Positions 1 to 8,933 of a stretch of 64,000 nt of DNA are shown one piece after another. Source of the stretch: Anaerovibrio lipolyticus LB2005 (GTDB lineage: Bacteria; Bacillota; Negativicutes; Selenomonadales; Selenomonadaceae); contig NZ_JHYA01000003.1 of NCBI RefSeq assembly GCF_000621545.1, forward strand, positions 62,001-126,000, written 5' to 3'. Under the pieces are notes generated by a model. It saw nothing but the letters and a program-made list of their open reading frames with translations, was not told the DNA's origin and did not search any database. The first letter of the stretch is position 1. Every line of letters starts with the position of its first letter. The translations under genes and the position numbers were made by a program.

Positions 1-1
1 C

Positions 2-433
2 ATGCCGGGCTGGGAGACTACCTTGTTGGCTACTGATTTATCAAAGGACGTGCTGGAAATCGGCAAAAATGGTGTTTATTCTGCCGAATCTGTGAAGACA
101 CTGCCCGCTTTATGGCAGAACAGTTACTTCCACCGCACTATTGATGGCAAATATCAGGTGGTGGACACGCTGCGCCAAAAGGTACTGTTTCGTCGGTTTA
201 ATCTTATGACGCCTGTTTTTCCTTTTAAAAGGCCTTTTCATGTAATTTTTTGCAGAAATGTTATGATATATTTTGATACTCCGACAAGGGATAATCTGGT
301 AAGGAAATTCGCTGAATTTTTGGAACCAGGGGGTTATCTCTTTATTGGTCATTCCGAAGTTATTGACAGACATAAAAGTGATTTTGATTATGTTATGCCA
401 TCCATTTATAGAAAGAAGGGAGCGTTCACATGA
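2..433 (+). CDS. cheR: CheR-type chemotaxis protein methyltransferase, 3' part (5' end outside window)
   Basis: This is the C-terminal part of a CheR methyltransferase, which moves a methyl group from S-adenosylmethionine to glutamates of chemoreceptors. The diagnostic motif FCRNVMIYF is present, followed by the usual GGYLFIGHSE segment near the C-terminus. The reading frame is open at the window edge and the SAM-binding N-terminal half is missing, so the first methionine here is internal rather than a start. It ends with an ATGA overlap with cheB, which implies translational coupling. The three genes that follow (cheB, a PAS kinase and a receiver) appear to belong to the same operon. Confidence 0.9.
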   Translation: MPGWETTLLATDLSKDVLEIGKNGVYSAESVKTLPALWQNSYFHRTIDGKYQVVDTLRQKVLFRRFNLMTPVFPFKRPFHVIFCRNVMIYFDTPTRDNLVRKFAEFLEPGGYLFIGHSEVIDRHKSDFDYVMPSIYRKKGAFT

Positions 434-1722
434 GTGACTTAAAAATTCTGATTGTGGATGATTCCCTGTTTTTTAGGGAAGCACTGGCAAGGGGCCTGGC
501 ATCAAATATTTCAGGCACCATTGAGGTGGAAAAAGCTGAAAATCCATTTGAGGCAAGGGACAAGATTTTGTCATTTGACCCGGATGTTATGATACTTGAT
601 GTGGAAATGCCAAAGATGAACGGCATTGAATTTCTGCGGCGTCTTATTGTGCAGTACGCACTGCCTACGGTGGTGTTGAGCTCAAGGCCGGCTTATAAGA
701 ACCTTGCTCTGGAGGCGGGAGCCTTTTCCTTTATCGAAAAGCCTTCCATGACCCTGGGTAGCGGTGATTTTATGAAAAAGGTGGCTGAGGAGGTTTGTCG
801 GGCCAAAGCCCATGGGGATAAGCTAATCGCGGAAAGCCAGGAGGTTGCTTCTACATCACCGGAGCCACCAAGACAATCAGTTCAGCCAACTACTGTTGCT
901 GCTCCGCCTCCACCAAAGCCACAGCCAGCGCAGCAATTTACTGCTGCTTCGCCTTCAACGGCGCAGTCTGGTTCTCAGCAAGTGTCTGCATTCAAAAGCT
1001 ATGGCAGTCACGAACAGGTTTCACAGCACCTTAGTAGGGTTGTATCCAATATGAACGCCATGAAGGCAATTGCCCAGCAAATGAAAAGTGACAAGCCGGA
1101 GCCTCAATCGGTGCCACTTAGCTCACTGAAGACACCTGTGCCCCCAAGGAAGGTGGAGCTTATTGCCATAGGCGCTTCTACTGGTGGAACTGAGGCATTG
1201 TCCAAGATATTAAGAGATTTAAAGCCACCGCTTCCGCCTATAGTCATTGTACAGCACATCCCACCGATGTTTTCCAAGCTCTTTTCTGACCGACTGGATA
1301 AAGAGTGTGTTATTCATGTAAAGGAAGCAGAGGATGGGGACAGACTGGAGCCTAATTCCGCTTATGTTGCCCCTGGCAACAAGCAGATGCGGGTAAAAAA
1401 TGTGGGGGGCTTGATGTCTTTGGATGTCAATCCGGGGCCAAAATATGGTGGACATTGCCCTGCAGTTAATGTTCTGTTCAAGTCCGTGGCCGAAAATGTT
1501 GGTGATAGGGCCATGGGAGTTATTCTCACCGGTATGGGTGAGGATGGTGCCGAATATATGGTTAAAATGCGTGAGGCAGGCTGTGTGACACTGGGGCAGG
1601 ACGAGGCCAGCAGTGTGGTTTACGGAATGCCAAGGGTTGCCTTTGAAAAGGGTGCTGTTATGCAGCAGGTGCCATTAAACGGCATGGCCATGATGATAAC
1701 AGCTGTAGCTAATTATAAGTAA
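430..1722 (+). CDS. cheB: CheB-type protein-glutamate methylesterase/response regulator
   Basis: Two-domain CheB that removes methyl groups from chemoreceptors when phosphorylated. The N-terminal receiver (about residues 4-120) has the acidic pair D10/D11, phospho-acceptor D57 and K104. A linker rich in Pro, Gln and Ser (about 130-235) is longer than in enteric CheB. The C-terminal methylesterase (about 240-428) carries the expected Ser in GASTGGT, His in VQHIP and Asp in GMGEDGA. The start overlaps the cheR stop by 4 bp. The long linker could alter interdomain inhibition, but that is inference. CheA, CheW and CheY are not in the window. Confidence 0.93.
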   Translation: MSDLKILIVDDSLFFREALARGLASNISGTIEVEKAENPFEARDKILSFDPDVMILDVEMPKMNGIEFLRRLIVQYALPTVVLSSRPAYKNLALEAGAFSFIEKPSMTLGSGDFMKKVAEEVCRAKAHGDKLIAESQEVASTSPEPPRQSVQPTTVAAPPPPKPQPAQQFTAASPSTAQSGSQQVSAFKSYGSHEQVSQHLSRVVSNMNAMKAIAQQMKSDKPEPQSVPLSSLKTPVPPRKVELIAIGASTGGTEALSKILRDLKPPLPPIVIVQHIPPMFSKLFSDRLDKECVIHVKEAEDGDRLEPNSAYVAPGNKQMRVKNVGGLMSLDVNPGPKYGGHCPAVNVLFKSVAENVGDRAMGVILTGMGEDGAEYMVKMREAGCVTLGQDEASSVVYGMPRVAFEKGAVMQQVPLNGMAMMITAVANYK

Positions 1723-1736
1723 GGGGGGAGACCATT

Positions 1737-3461
1737 ATGGAAAAATCAGATATGGTAATCGATTATGGCTCTCTCCAAAATTTGCTTGGTGGTCTTGGTG
1801 ACAGTGTGATTATGACTGATGTAAAGGGTATGATCATATTTATGAACAAGGCCGCAGAGGAGCTTTTTGAATACAGCTATAACAGCGATGAGCCTGTCAG
1901 TGTCAGCGATGTTATGAGACTGGAAAATGTCGACACAAGGGAAAAAATTATAAGCCCTGTTATTAGGGCCATGCGCTCTAAAAAGACCATGGGCCTTTCC
2001 AAAAATATCGGCTTTACCCGTTCAGATGGTGCAGTGTACTTGTCTGCCACATGTTCACCGATTTTGGACAGCAATGGTGCTGTAAAGGGCTGTACGGCCA
2101 TTATACGAGATGTTACCAGAATCCGTACTCTGGAGCGCAAGGTGGAAACGGACCACTATTATATGCGGTCTGTATTCGAGGCAGCAAAAATAGGTATCAT
2201 TACCCTTAATGTCCGGGGAGAAATAATGGACATCAATGACCCTGCCCTGGAAACCCTAAATGAAGATTATATAGATATAATGGGAAAGCAGTTTGGGGAT
2301 GCCATTCATTGTATCAACAGCATTGAGGGTGGCTGCGGCAAATCGGACAACTGCAAGTTTTGTGTTGTTCGTAATAATATTGAGTCAGCCATTTTGGATG
2401 ACACTTTTACGGTGGATTTTGTGGTGGCTGTTCAGATTCAGGGGGTTAAGGAGCCAGTATGGCTTCAGATGTTTATTACCCAGCTATGGAACGGAAAACA
2501 AAAGCAGATAGTGCTTACAATGCTGAACATTTCCAAGCGGAAGCAGAAGGAGCACGAGCTTCAGGAGGCCCGCCGACATGCGGAGGTGGCCAGCACTACC
2601 AAAACTCAATTCCTGGCCAATATGAGCCATGAAATCCGAACTCCGATAAATGGTATGTCCGGTATGATTGATCTTACCCTAAAGACATCTCTCACTGATG
2701 AGCAGCGGGAGAATCTTACTGCCGCCAAGCAATGTTCCGAGGATCTTTTGAGGATTATCAACGATATTCTGGATTATGCCAAATTGGAAAATGGCAAGAT
2801 GCGTCTGGAAAATATTGATTTGGATTTGCACGAGCTTCTTGACAGGGTATGTAATCTCCATGGGCAGACAGCAGAAAATAAGGGGCTTACCTTTACCCGA
2901 CCAAATGTTGATGGCTTGCCGAGATTTGTTCGGGGAGATCCTCTCCGTATACGGCAGATACTCCATAATTTGCTTACCAATGCCTTGAAGTTTACCATGG
3001 AAGGCGGTATTACACTGGGGGCTTATGTTTATGACAGAGGGCAACAGCCATATTTGGAATTTTATGTTGAGGATACGGGTATCGGCATGACCATGGAGGA
3101 ACAGGCTAAGCTGTTCAAGCCTTTCAGCCAGGTGGATGGTTCCACTACACGCCGGTTTGGCGGTACTGGTCTGGGGCTGATGATAGTAAAGGAGCTTGTT
3201 TCCAGTATGGGAGGCGAAATTGGTGTCAGCTCAAAACAAAACAACGGAAGCCGGTTTACGGTGCTGATTCCGCTGGTATTGGCTAAAAAGGCTGATATGG
3301 AGTTAAAAGATCAAACAGTGTTTATGAATCCTTATTCACCATCAACAACCAAGGACAGTAAGGAAGATGAAGAAGAAGCTTTACTGCCGGGGCTTGGCAA
3401 TGATGATGAAGATGATATCAGCGAGCTTCTTAAATACTGTGAAGATAAATTGAATGACTAG
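1737..3461 (+). CDS. Cytosolic PAS-PAS sensor histidine kinase with a four-cysteine PAS cluster
   Basis: A 574-residue histidine kinase with no membrane segment, so probably cytosolic. Two PAS-like domains occupy about residues 10-130 and 140-265. The second contains C192, C200, C206 and C209 (pattern C-x7-C-x5-C-x2-C, including GGCGKSDNC), which could bind a metal or iron-sulfur cluster or sense redox. The kinase core follows: H298 in MSHEIRTP, an N-box with NLLTNALKF, DTGIGM and GGTGLGL. The C-terminal tail is very acidic. A strong GGGGGGAG ribosome site precedes the ATG. It sits between cheB and a lone receiver, so it probably phosphorylates that receiver and may feed receptor adaptation; this is inferred from order only. 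Confidence 0.88.
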   Translation: MEKSDMVIDYGSLQNLLGGLGDSVIMTDVKGMIIFMNKAAEELFEYSYNSDEPVSVSDVMRLENVDTREKIISPVIRAMRSKKTMGLSKNIGFTRSDGAVYLSATCSPILDSNGAVKGCTAIIRDVTRIRTLERKVETDHYYMRSVFEAAKIGIITLNVRGEIMDINDPALETLNEDYIDIMGKQFGDAIHCINSIEGGCGKSDNCKFCVVRNNIESAILDDTFTVDFVVAVQIQGVKEPVWLQMFITQLWNGKQKQIVLTMLNISKRKQKEHELQEARRHAEVASTTKTQFLANMSHEIRTPINGMSGMIDLTLKTSLTDEQRENLTAAKQCSEDLLRIINDILDYAKLENGKMRLENIDLDLHELLDRVCNLHGQTAENKGLTFTRPNVDGLPRFVRGDPLRIRQILHNLLTNALKFTMEGGITLGAYVYDRGQQPYLEFYVEDTGIGMTMEEQAKLFKPFSQVDGSTTRRFGGTGLGLMIVKELVSSMGGEIGVSSKQNNGSRFTVLIPLVLAKKADMELKDQTVFMNPYSPSTTKDSKEDEEEALLPGLGNDDEDDISELLKYCEDKLND

Positions 3462-3473
3462 GGGGGTATATAT

Positions 3474-3884
3474 ATGAGGATATTAATTGCGGAAGATGAC
3501 AGAATCAGTCGTTCTTTTTTACAGAAATTCATGGTCACCTATGGTGAGGTTGAGGTTGCCGTGGATGGTATGGATGCCATTGACATTTACATGGATGCTA
3601 TCAAGGAGGGCAAGCCATTTGATCTTCTTTGCCTGGATATTATGATGCCGAAGGTAGATGGTCTTAAGGTTCTGAAGGTAATTCGTCAGCTGGAGAATCA
3701 GAATGAAAAGGCTTCTAACAAGAAAATTAAGATTATTATGATGACAGCCCTAGCTGATATCGGCTATGTGGATGAAGCCTTCCGCCTTGGCTGTGATGCG
3801 TATGCTTCCAAGCCTGTAGATACAGAAAAGGTGGAGGAAGCCATGAGAAATCTGGGACTTATTACAGATGAAAAAAGTGAGTAA
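3474..3884 (+). CDS. Single-domain response regulator (CheY-like receiver)
   Basis: A 136-residue stand-alone receiver. The acidic pair lies in IAEDDRIS, the phospho-acceptor Asp in LCLDIMMPK, the conserved Thr in MMTAL and the Lys in SKPVD. There is no output domain, so it would act by protein contact or as a phosphate shuttle. It starts 12 bp after the PAS kinase with a GGGGGG ribosome site and is very likely its partner. Its position at the end of a cheR-cheB-kinase operon suggests a chemotaxis-like or motility pathway. Confidence 0.9.
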   Translation: MRILIAEDDRISRSFLQKFMVTYGEVEVAVDGMDAIDIYMDAIKEGKPFDLLCLDIMMPKVDGLKVLKVIRQLENQNEKASNKKIKIIMMTALADIGYVDEAFRLGCDAYASKPVDTEKVEEAMRNLGLITDEKSE

Positions 3885-3920
3885 GTCTGAGCAAGTTTTA
3901 TGTTGGGAGTTTGTAAGTTT

Positions 3921-5009
3921 ATGCGTATTGTGACCGTTGAATTAGGAGAAAATAGCTACGATATTTATATAGGTAATGATTTACATTTAGAGATTGTGGA
4001 GTTTTGCAAAAAAAGTAGCTTTTCCCGTCAGGGGCTAATTATTACCGATACCAATGTAGGTCCAATTTATGGCAGGAGATTGAAGGATATGCTGGCTGAA
4101 GGCGGTCTGGAAGCCGATATATATGAGATCCCTGCTGGGGAAAGCTCCAAATCATTAAAGCAATTTGAGGCAATTATGACCCGTTGTATAGAGCTGGGCC
4201 TTGACAGAAAATCTCCTATATTTGCCCTGGGTGGCGGTGTGGTAGGTGATTTGGCAGGCTTTGCAGCAGCATCATATATGCGGGGGGTACCATTTGTACA
4301 GGTTCCTACCAGTCTTTTGGCACAGGTGGATTCCAGCGTAGGGGGCAAGGTCGCCGTCAATCACCCGTTGGGCAAGAACCTCATTGGTGCCTTTTATCAG
4401 CCAAAGGCGGTATTTATGGACCTTGACTGGCTCAGGACTCTTCCAAAGCGGGAGATTTATACCGGCCTTGGAGAAATCATCAAATATGGAATTATATATG
4501 ATAGGGGATTTTTTAAATTCCTCAAAGAAAATACCAATGATATCCTCAATTTAAAGGATGAGGAGACAGCTTATATGATTGCCCGTTCCTGTGAAATTAA
4601 GGCAGCGGTGGTAAGCGAGGATGAAAAGGAATCTGGTCTGCGGGCTATTTTAAATTTCGGCCACACCATGGCCCATGCCATTGAGAAGAATACTGGCTAC
4701 ACCCGGTATAATCATGGGGAGGCAGTGGCTATTGGCATGGTTTGTGCGGCTCACATTAGCAGATCCATGGGACTTATAGATGAGGAATCCTTTGCTGAAG
4801 TAGAAAATTTAATTAGAATAATGCAGCTTCCGGTTAAAGCCCAGGGCTGTGATATAGATACATTGTATGAAGCCATTTTCCATGACAAGAAAACAGTTAA
4901 CGGTCAAGTTAAATGGGTTTTGATGGATGGGGAAATCGGCAAAGTCAGAATTTCCAAAGAGGTTTCTGAGGAAGATGTGAAAAATGCCATGAAGTATTGT
5001 TTGGCATAA
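3921..5009 (+). CDS. aroB: 3-dehydroquinate synthase
   Basis: Second step of the shikimate pathway: DAHP to 3-dehydroquinate, using NAD and a divalent metal. The protein has the glycine-rich LGGGVVGDLAGF motif, the VPTSLLAQVDSSVGGK segment and the metal ligands in GEIIKYG, NFGHTMAHAIE and NHGEAVAIGM. The 362-residue length from the chosen ATG is normal. An ATG at 3900 is in frame, but a TTGGGAG ribosome site lies about 12 bases before 3921, and the protein from there begins MRIVTVELG as expected for AroB. It follows the receiver gene closely, so it may be read from the same transcript although unrelated in function. Confidence 0.95.
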   Translation: MRIVTVELGENSYDIYIGNDLHLEIVEFCKKSSFSRQGLIITDTNVGPIYGRRLKDMLAEGGLEADIYEIPAGESSKSLKQFEAIMTRCIELGLDRKSPIFALGGGVVGDLAGFAAASYMRGVPFVQVPTSLLAQVDSSVGGKVAVNHPLGKNLIGAFYQPKAVFMDLDWLRTLPKREIYTGLGEIIKYGIIYDRGFFKFLKENTNDILNLKDEETAYMIARSCEIKAAVVSEDEKESGLRAILNFGHTMAHAIEKNTGYTRYNHGEAVAIGMVCAAHISRSMGLIDEESFAEVENLIRIMQLPVKAQGCDIDTLYEAIFHDKKTVNGQVKWVLMDGEIGKVRISKEVSEEDVKNAMKYCLA

Positions 5010-5028
5010 AAAAAGTGTTATTTTTTCC

Positions 5029-5057
5029 TTGCTTTTTGAAAAATAACATGATATTAT
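5029..5057 (+). promoter_or_regulatory. Possible sigma-70 promoter for rplS
   Basis: TTGCTT and TATTAT lie 17 bp apart in the AT-rich gap between aroB and rplS. Match is moderate. Confidence 0.35.
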
Positions 5058-5060
5058 ATT

Positions 5061-5142
5061 CGGGTATCTGAGTGGTCCTCTGGACAAGGCTATATTAGAA
5101 TTCAACACTTGCCAAGAACACTTGAATAGAGGAGGATATACA
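5061..5142 (+). other. rplS 5' leader with weak inverted repeat; possible L19 leader
   Basis: About 80 bases of untranslated leader separate the proposed promoter from rplS. TTCAA (5101) and TTGAA (5122) flank a segment containing CTTGCCAAG. L19 autoregulatory leaders are known in Firmicutes, but I could not match this to the family by eye, so the assignment is tentative. Confidence 0.25.
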
Positions 5143-5484
5143 ATGAACATTATTCAGGAATTAGAGAAAGAACAGCTCAGAAATGACATCCCAGCATTCC
5201 AGCAGGGTGACACTGTACGTTGCCATGTAAAGGTTGTCGAGGGTTCCCGTGAGCGTATCCAGGTATTCGAGGGCGTTGTTATTGCACGTTCCGGTTCTGG
5301 CGTTCGTGAGACTTTCACCGTTCGTCGTATCGCTAGCGGTGTTGGTGTAGAGCGTACATTCCCAGTACACTCCCCAAGACTCGATAAGATCGAAGTTAAG
5401 CGTCGCGGTGTTGTTCGTCGCGCTAAGCTGTACTATCTCCGTAACCTCACTGGTAAGGCTGCTCGTATCCGCGAGAAGCGCTAA
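5143..5484 (+). CDS. rplS: 50S ribosomal protein L19
   Basis: A 113-residue L19, the large-subunit protein at the 30S-50S interface. Family hallmarks include the [24 protein letters not shown] region (abbreviated here by its first and last parts), [10 protein letters not shown] and the RRAKLYYLR end. The ATG at 5143 is preceded by GAGGAGG at 6-8 bases; an upstream in-frame ATG at 5122 overlaps that ribosome site and is rejected. Codon use is more biased than in neighbours, as expected for a highly expressed gene. It has its own probable promoter and a strong terminator. Upstream trmD and rimM, frequent L19 neighbours, are absent; aroB is there instead. Confidence 0.97.
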   Translation: MNIIQELEKEQLRNDIPAFQQGDTVRCHVKVVEGSRERIQVFEGVVIARSGSGVRETFTVRRIASGVGVERTFPVHSPRLDKIEVKRRGVVRRAKLYYLRNLTGKAARIREKR

Positions 5485-5494
5485 TGCAAGAATT

Positions 5495-5527
5495 AAAAAG
5501 GGACTGTTTTTTCAGTCCCTTTTTTTC
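5495..5527 (+). terminator. Rho-independent terminator of rplS
   Basis: Stem AGGGACTG/CAGTCCCT, loop of T residues, then a run of seven T. Confidence 0.9.
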
Positions 5528-5563
5528 TTCTCCCAGTAGAGAACTAATAAGAGGTGATTTATC

Positions 5564-6085
5564 ATGGGTCAGTTGGGTACTGAAATTAGAGATTGGGTTA
5601 TTTCCATAGCTGTTGCCGTGGCATTGGCTATGTTTATTCGTACATTTGTGGTGGAATTGTATCTTGTGGATGGTCCGTCAATGATGCCAACCCTGGAGCA
5701 TCAGCAGCGCCTTGTAGTAAATAAATTCATTTACAAGATGCGTGCTCCTGAGCGTGGTGAGATACTTATATTCCAATATCCTAGAGATAAAAGCCGTGAC
5801 TTTATCAAGCGTGTTATTGCTGTTCCTGGCGATACCATTGAGATTAAGGATCACAATGTTTATGTAAACGGTGAGCTGCAGAATGAGGATTACATTCTGG
5901 CTAAGAGCCGTATGGATTATCCTAAGACTACTATCCCAGAGGGACATGTCTTTGTTATGGGAGATAATCGTAACAATTCCGAGGATAGTCGCTTCCCAGA
6001 TGTGGGCTTCGTGCCATACGAGCTGTTGAAGGGGAAGGCAATGCTGGTATTCTGGCCGTTATCTGCTTGGAAAACACTGCCTTAA
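5564..6085 (+). CDS. lepB: Type I signal peptidase
   Basis: A 173-residue signal peptidase I that cleaves signal peptides outside the inner membrane. One N-terminal membrane segment (about residues 12-32) precedes the catalytic Ser39 in GPSMMPTL; the general-base Lys82 lies in FIKRVIAVPGD; the GDNRNNSEDSR box follows. The short single-span form is the Gram-positive type. The gene starts after an AGAGGTGATT ribosome site, follows the rplS terminator and has its own terminator, so it is probably monocistronic or readthrough from rplS. The order rplS-lepB is common in Firmicutes. Confidence 0.95.
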   Translation: MGQLGTEIRDWVISIAVAVALAMFIRTFVVELYLVDGPSMMPTLEHQQRLVVNKFIYKMRAPERGEILIFQYPRDKSRDFIKRVIAVPGDTIEIKDHNVYVNGELQNEDYILAKSRMDYPKTTIPEGHVFVMGDNRNNSEDSRFPDVGFVPYELLKGKAMLVFWPLSAWKTLP

Positions 6086-6107
6086 TGGGGAATTTTATAC
6101 GGGATTG

Positions 6108-6137
6108 ATACACCAGGCTTTCCCTGGTGTATTTTTT
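6108..6137 (+). terminator. Rho-independent terminator of lepB
   Basis: Perfect 10-bp stem ATACACCAGG/CCTGGTGTAT with a 5-base loop, then TTTTTATT. Confidence 0.85.
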
Positions 6138-6263
6138 ATTAAACTTGAATTTAGGACTATAAGACTAGATTTTATTGTGTTAATTAACAATGATTTTTGA
6201 TAAAATATCGTTGTCGATAAAAGACTAATATACATGTGTACATATCTGTGGAGGGAAAAGGGT

Positions 6264-8009
6264 ATGCATGATGCACAGGAGATGCGTCAACTCTTTGTAA
6301 AGAGAATTCTGGGGAGCTGTTATAATAAGGTCGTACATGTTAATTTGCGAAAAGATAGTTTTCATATTATAAAGCTTGATGATTTTGAGCGTGAATATAC
6401 GACAATTGACCTAAAAAAAGCAACATTAAGTGAATGGTTTAATGATTTCGTAAACAGTGGAATGTGTCACGAAAGCGTTCGTCAACGATTCGTGGATTTT
6501 GCCAATCCTTCTAATTTAAAAAAGCTTTGTAAAAGATGTGAAAATGGCTCGGTGCAGATTGTTTACCTTCGCCTGATTGGCAGGGAGGGAAATTATCAGC
6601 CAGCTATTATGGAATTCTTCCCTGATGCGGATGATCGTTTTTCAGGGTTTGTTACAGTGCGTTCTTTTGTAGCCAATTCTTCCATTGGTCAGAGCAATAC
6701 TCTGGAGGCAATAGAGGAAAGGATGAATGGTGATGATTCCCAAATTGATTGTCTTACAGGTCTTTTGAATCGTCGCGCTTTTTGTGAAAAGGCTGACCAG
6801 ATTATGGCGGCCAACCCTGAGAAAAAATACGATATTGTAGTGTCTGACGTGGTGGATTTTAAGCTGGTTAATGAGCATTTTGGTTATGAGACCGGTGATA
6901 AGATTATTACTGAGATTAGTGAGTGGTTGCAGTGCAGTACAGGAAGCGACTTCCTTTTGGGGCGCTATGGAGGAGATCAGTTTGTAACCCTTATGGAGCA
7001 TACCGGGATTCTCACTGACGAATTTATTCGCTATGTTCATCAGTCTGCCAAGGAAGTAATTTCCATAAAGGATCTTGTTTTCCGATTGGGCATTTATGAA
7101 AATATTGACAGCTCCATTTCAACTGCCATTGCCTGTGACCGTGCTATTATGGCACTGCAGCCTATTAAGCACAAGTATGGTAAACTTTACGCCTTCTATG
7201 AGGATAAGATGCTGGAGGAGCTGGAGCGTTATCGCCGCATGGAAAATGATATGCGTGAGTCTCTCCGTACGGGAGAATTTTATCTTGTTTTCCAGCCTAA
7301 GCATAATGCCTTTACAGGGGAGCTGGTAGGGGCAGAAACCCTTCTTCGATGGAATCATTCAGAGCTTGGGAGCCTGTATCCATCCGAATTTATTCCAATT
7401 ATGGAGAACAGTGGCTTTATTGTGGAAGTGGATATGTATGTGTGGGAGGGAACCTGCAAGTGCATCAAGCGTTGGGAAACATTAGGAATAAAGCCATTCC
7501 CAATATCAGTGAATTTTTCCCGCTTGAATTTCCGCCAGCCGGATTTTGTCAAGAAAATATTAAGTATAACTAATAAATACAGAGTGGACCGTTCCTTGCT
7601 TCATCTGGAGGTTACGGAAAACATTTTTGAGTCAAGCCTTACGGAGATGCAGCATACCCTGCAGGAGTGCCAGAAGTATGGCTTCAAGATTGAGCTGGAC
7701 GATTTTGGCTCCGGATATTCTTCCCTTAATATTTTAGGGGATTTACCACTTGATATTATTAAGCTGGATAAGTCCTTTATGAATGAAATCAGTGATAGGA
7801 AGCGCAGCAGTATTCTTCACGGCTGTATCAACCTTGCCAACAGTCTGGAGTTAAATACTGTGGTTGAGGGTGTTGAGTCAAAGGAACAGCTGGATGTTCT
7901 CAGAAAATATGGTGCTGACATGATTCAGGGATATTATTTTTCAGAACCTATAAAAGAAGAGGATTTTGTAAAGTACATACTGGATAACGGTTACTGCTCC
8001 AATATTTAA
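6264..8009 (+). CDS. GGDEF/EAL-domain c-di-GMP protein with degenerate GGDQF
   Basis: A 581-residue cytosolic protein with an N-terminal sensor-like region (about 1-150, type not recognised), a GGDEF domain and an EAL domain. The cyclase signature reads GGDQF (about residue 236): the second acidic residue is Gln, which predicts weak or no cyclase activity. The phosphodiesterase signature reads ETL instead of EAL (about residue 358), but its Glu is kept, and SVNFSRLNF, EVTENIFE, ELDDFGSGYSS, IKLDKSF, VVEGVES and QGYYFSEP are intact. It is therefore most likely a c-di-GMP phosphodiesterase. The ATG at 6264 is preferred over 6234 because GGAGGG lies just upstream. Confidence 0.9.
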   Translation: MHDAQEMRQLFVKRILGSCYNKVVHVNLRKDSFHIIKLDDFEREYTTIDLKKATLSEWFNDFVNSGMCHESVRQRFVDFANPSNLKKLCKRCENGSVQIVYLRLIGREGNYQPAIMEFFPDADDRFSGFVTVRSFVANSSIGQSNTLEAIEERMNGDDSQIDCLTGLLNRRAFCEKADQIMAANPEKKYDIVVSDVVDFKLVNEHFGYETGDKIITEISEWLQCSTGSDFLLGRYGGDQFVTLMEHTGILTDEFIRYVHQSAKEVISIKDLVFRLGIYENIDSSISTAIACDRAIMALQPIKHKYGKLYAFYEDKMLEELERYRRMENDMRESLRTGEFYLVFQPKHNAFTGELVGAETLLRWNHSELGSLYPSEFIPIMENSGFIVEVDMYVWEGTCKCIKRWETLGIKPFPISVNFSRLNFRQPDFVKKILSITNKYRVDRSLLHLEVTENIFESSLTEMQHTLQECQKYGFKIELDDFGSGYSSLNILGDLPLDIIKLDKSFMNEISDRKRSSILHGCINLANSLELNTVVEGVESKEQLDVLRKYGADMIQGYYFSEPIKEEDFVKYILDNGYCSNI

Positions 8010-8049
8010 CAGTACATTGGTTAATTTTGGAATTTTTAGACATATTGAG

Positions 8050-8094
8050 CCCTATGCTGCTGGTTATTAAATAGCAACCCGGCATAGGGTTTTC
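8050..8094 (+). terminator. Terminator after the GGDEF/EAL gene
   Basis: CCCTATGC pairs with GCATAGGG, with an inner GGTT/AACC stem, followed by TTTTCTT. Confidence 0.75.
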
Positions 8095-8176
8095 TTATAC
8101 ACATTTAATGAAGATAATTTCCATATATGGTATAATGTTTGACGTGTTAAAAGGATTTTTCAGAGGAGGTATTTTT

Positions 8177-8911
8177 ATGCTGAGCAAGAAATTTTACACA
8201 TTGATGCTGTGTTTTATGCTGTGTCTGGGTATTGCAGCTGTAGCCAGTGCTGCTCCGGTTGGACAGTATGCAGAGCCTTCTGTTATTTCCGTAAGTGGCC
8301 AAGGAAAGGTTGTCACCAGCCCAGATGTGGTAGATATCCGTATAGGTATTGAAACCACAGCCAGGGATGCCAAGGCAGCTCAAATGGAAAATGGCAATAA
8401 AATGTCCTCTGTGTTGACAGCTATAAAAGAGTTGGGGGTAAAGGAAAGTGATATTAAGACAGCCTTTTTTGACTTAACTCCAATATATAATTATCCTGAG
8501 GGAAAACCTGCTGAGATGGTAGGCTGTACCGCCACTAACTATATAGCAGTACGGGTAGATGAGGTGGTTAAGGCAGGCAATGTTATTGAAGCAGCGTTAA
8601 ATAATGGTGCCAATCGCATTGACAGCCTCAGCTTTGATGTGAAGGAGCCTGAGTCCCTGCGCCGGGCAGCCTTAAAGGAGGCTGTAAGGGATGCCAGAAA
8701 CAAGGCTGATATTCTGGCTGGAGCCCTTGGGGTGCGTATTACCGGTATTAAGCTAGTAACGGAAAATGTCGGTTCTGTTACCTCTAGAGATAATACCAGA
8801 CTGGGAAAAAATGCTATGGATATGGTGGCCGTCAGTGCAATGGTTGCTCCTTTGGAGGCAGGTACCATAGATGTCAGCGCCACTGTTCATGTAGATTATA
8901 TTGTAGAATAA
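8177..8911 (+). CDS. Exported SIMPL-domain (DUF541) protein
   Basis: A 244-residue secreted protein of the SIMPL/DUF541 family. A signal peptide (MLSKKFYTLMLCF, then a hydrophobic stretch ending VASAAP) is followed by the typical opening ISVSGQGKVVTSPDVV and the repeated helix-strand fold. Members are usually periplasmic or envelope-associated and linked to stress or outer-membrane proteins, but their biochemical role is not settled. The ATG at 8177 has a GAGGAGG site; an upstream in-frame ATG at 8108 would put a charged stretch before the signal peptide. The next gene begins 23 bases downstream, suggesting cotranscription. Confidence 0.88.
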   Translation: MLSKKFYTLMLCFMLCLGIAAVASAAPVGQYAEPSVISVSGQGKVVTSPDVVDIRIGIETTARDAKAAQMENGNKMSSVLTAIKELGVKESDIKTAFFDLTPIYNYPEGKPAEMVGCTATNYIAVRVDEVVKAGNVIEAALNNGANRIDSLSFDVKEPESLRRAALKEAVRDARNKADILAGALGVRITGIKLVTENVGSVTSRDNTRLGKNAMDMVAVSAMVAPLEAGTIDVSATVHVDYIVE

Positions 8912-8933
8912 ATAATAATTTGGGAGTTTTTTG

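Noticed and set aside
8931-8933. TTG start for the acyltransferase
   Set aside because: The ATG at 8934 has better spacing to GGGAG and gives the family-like N-terminus.
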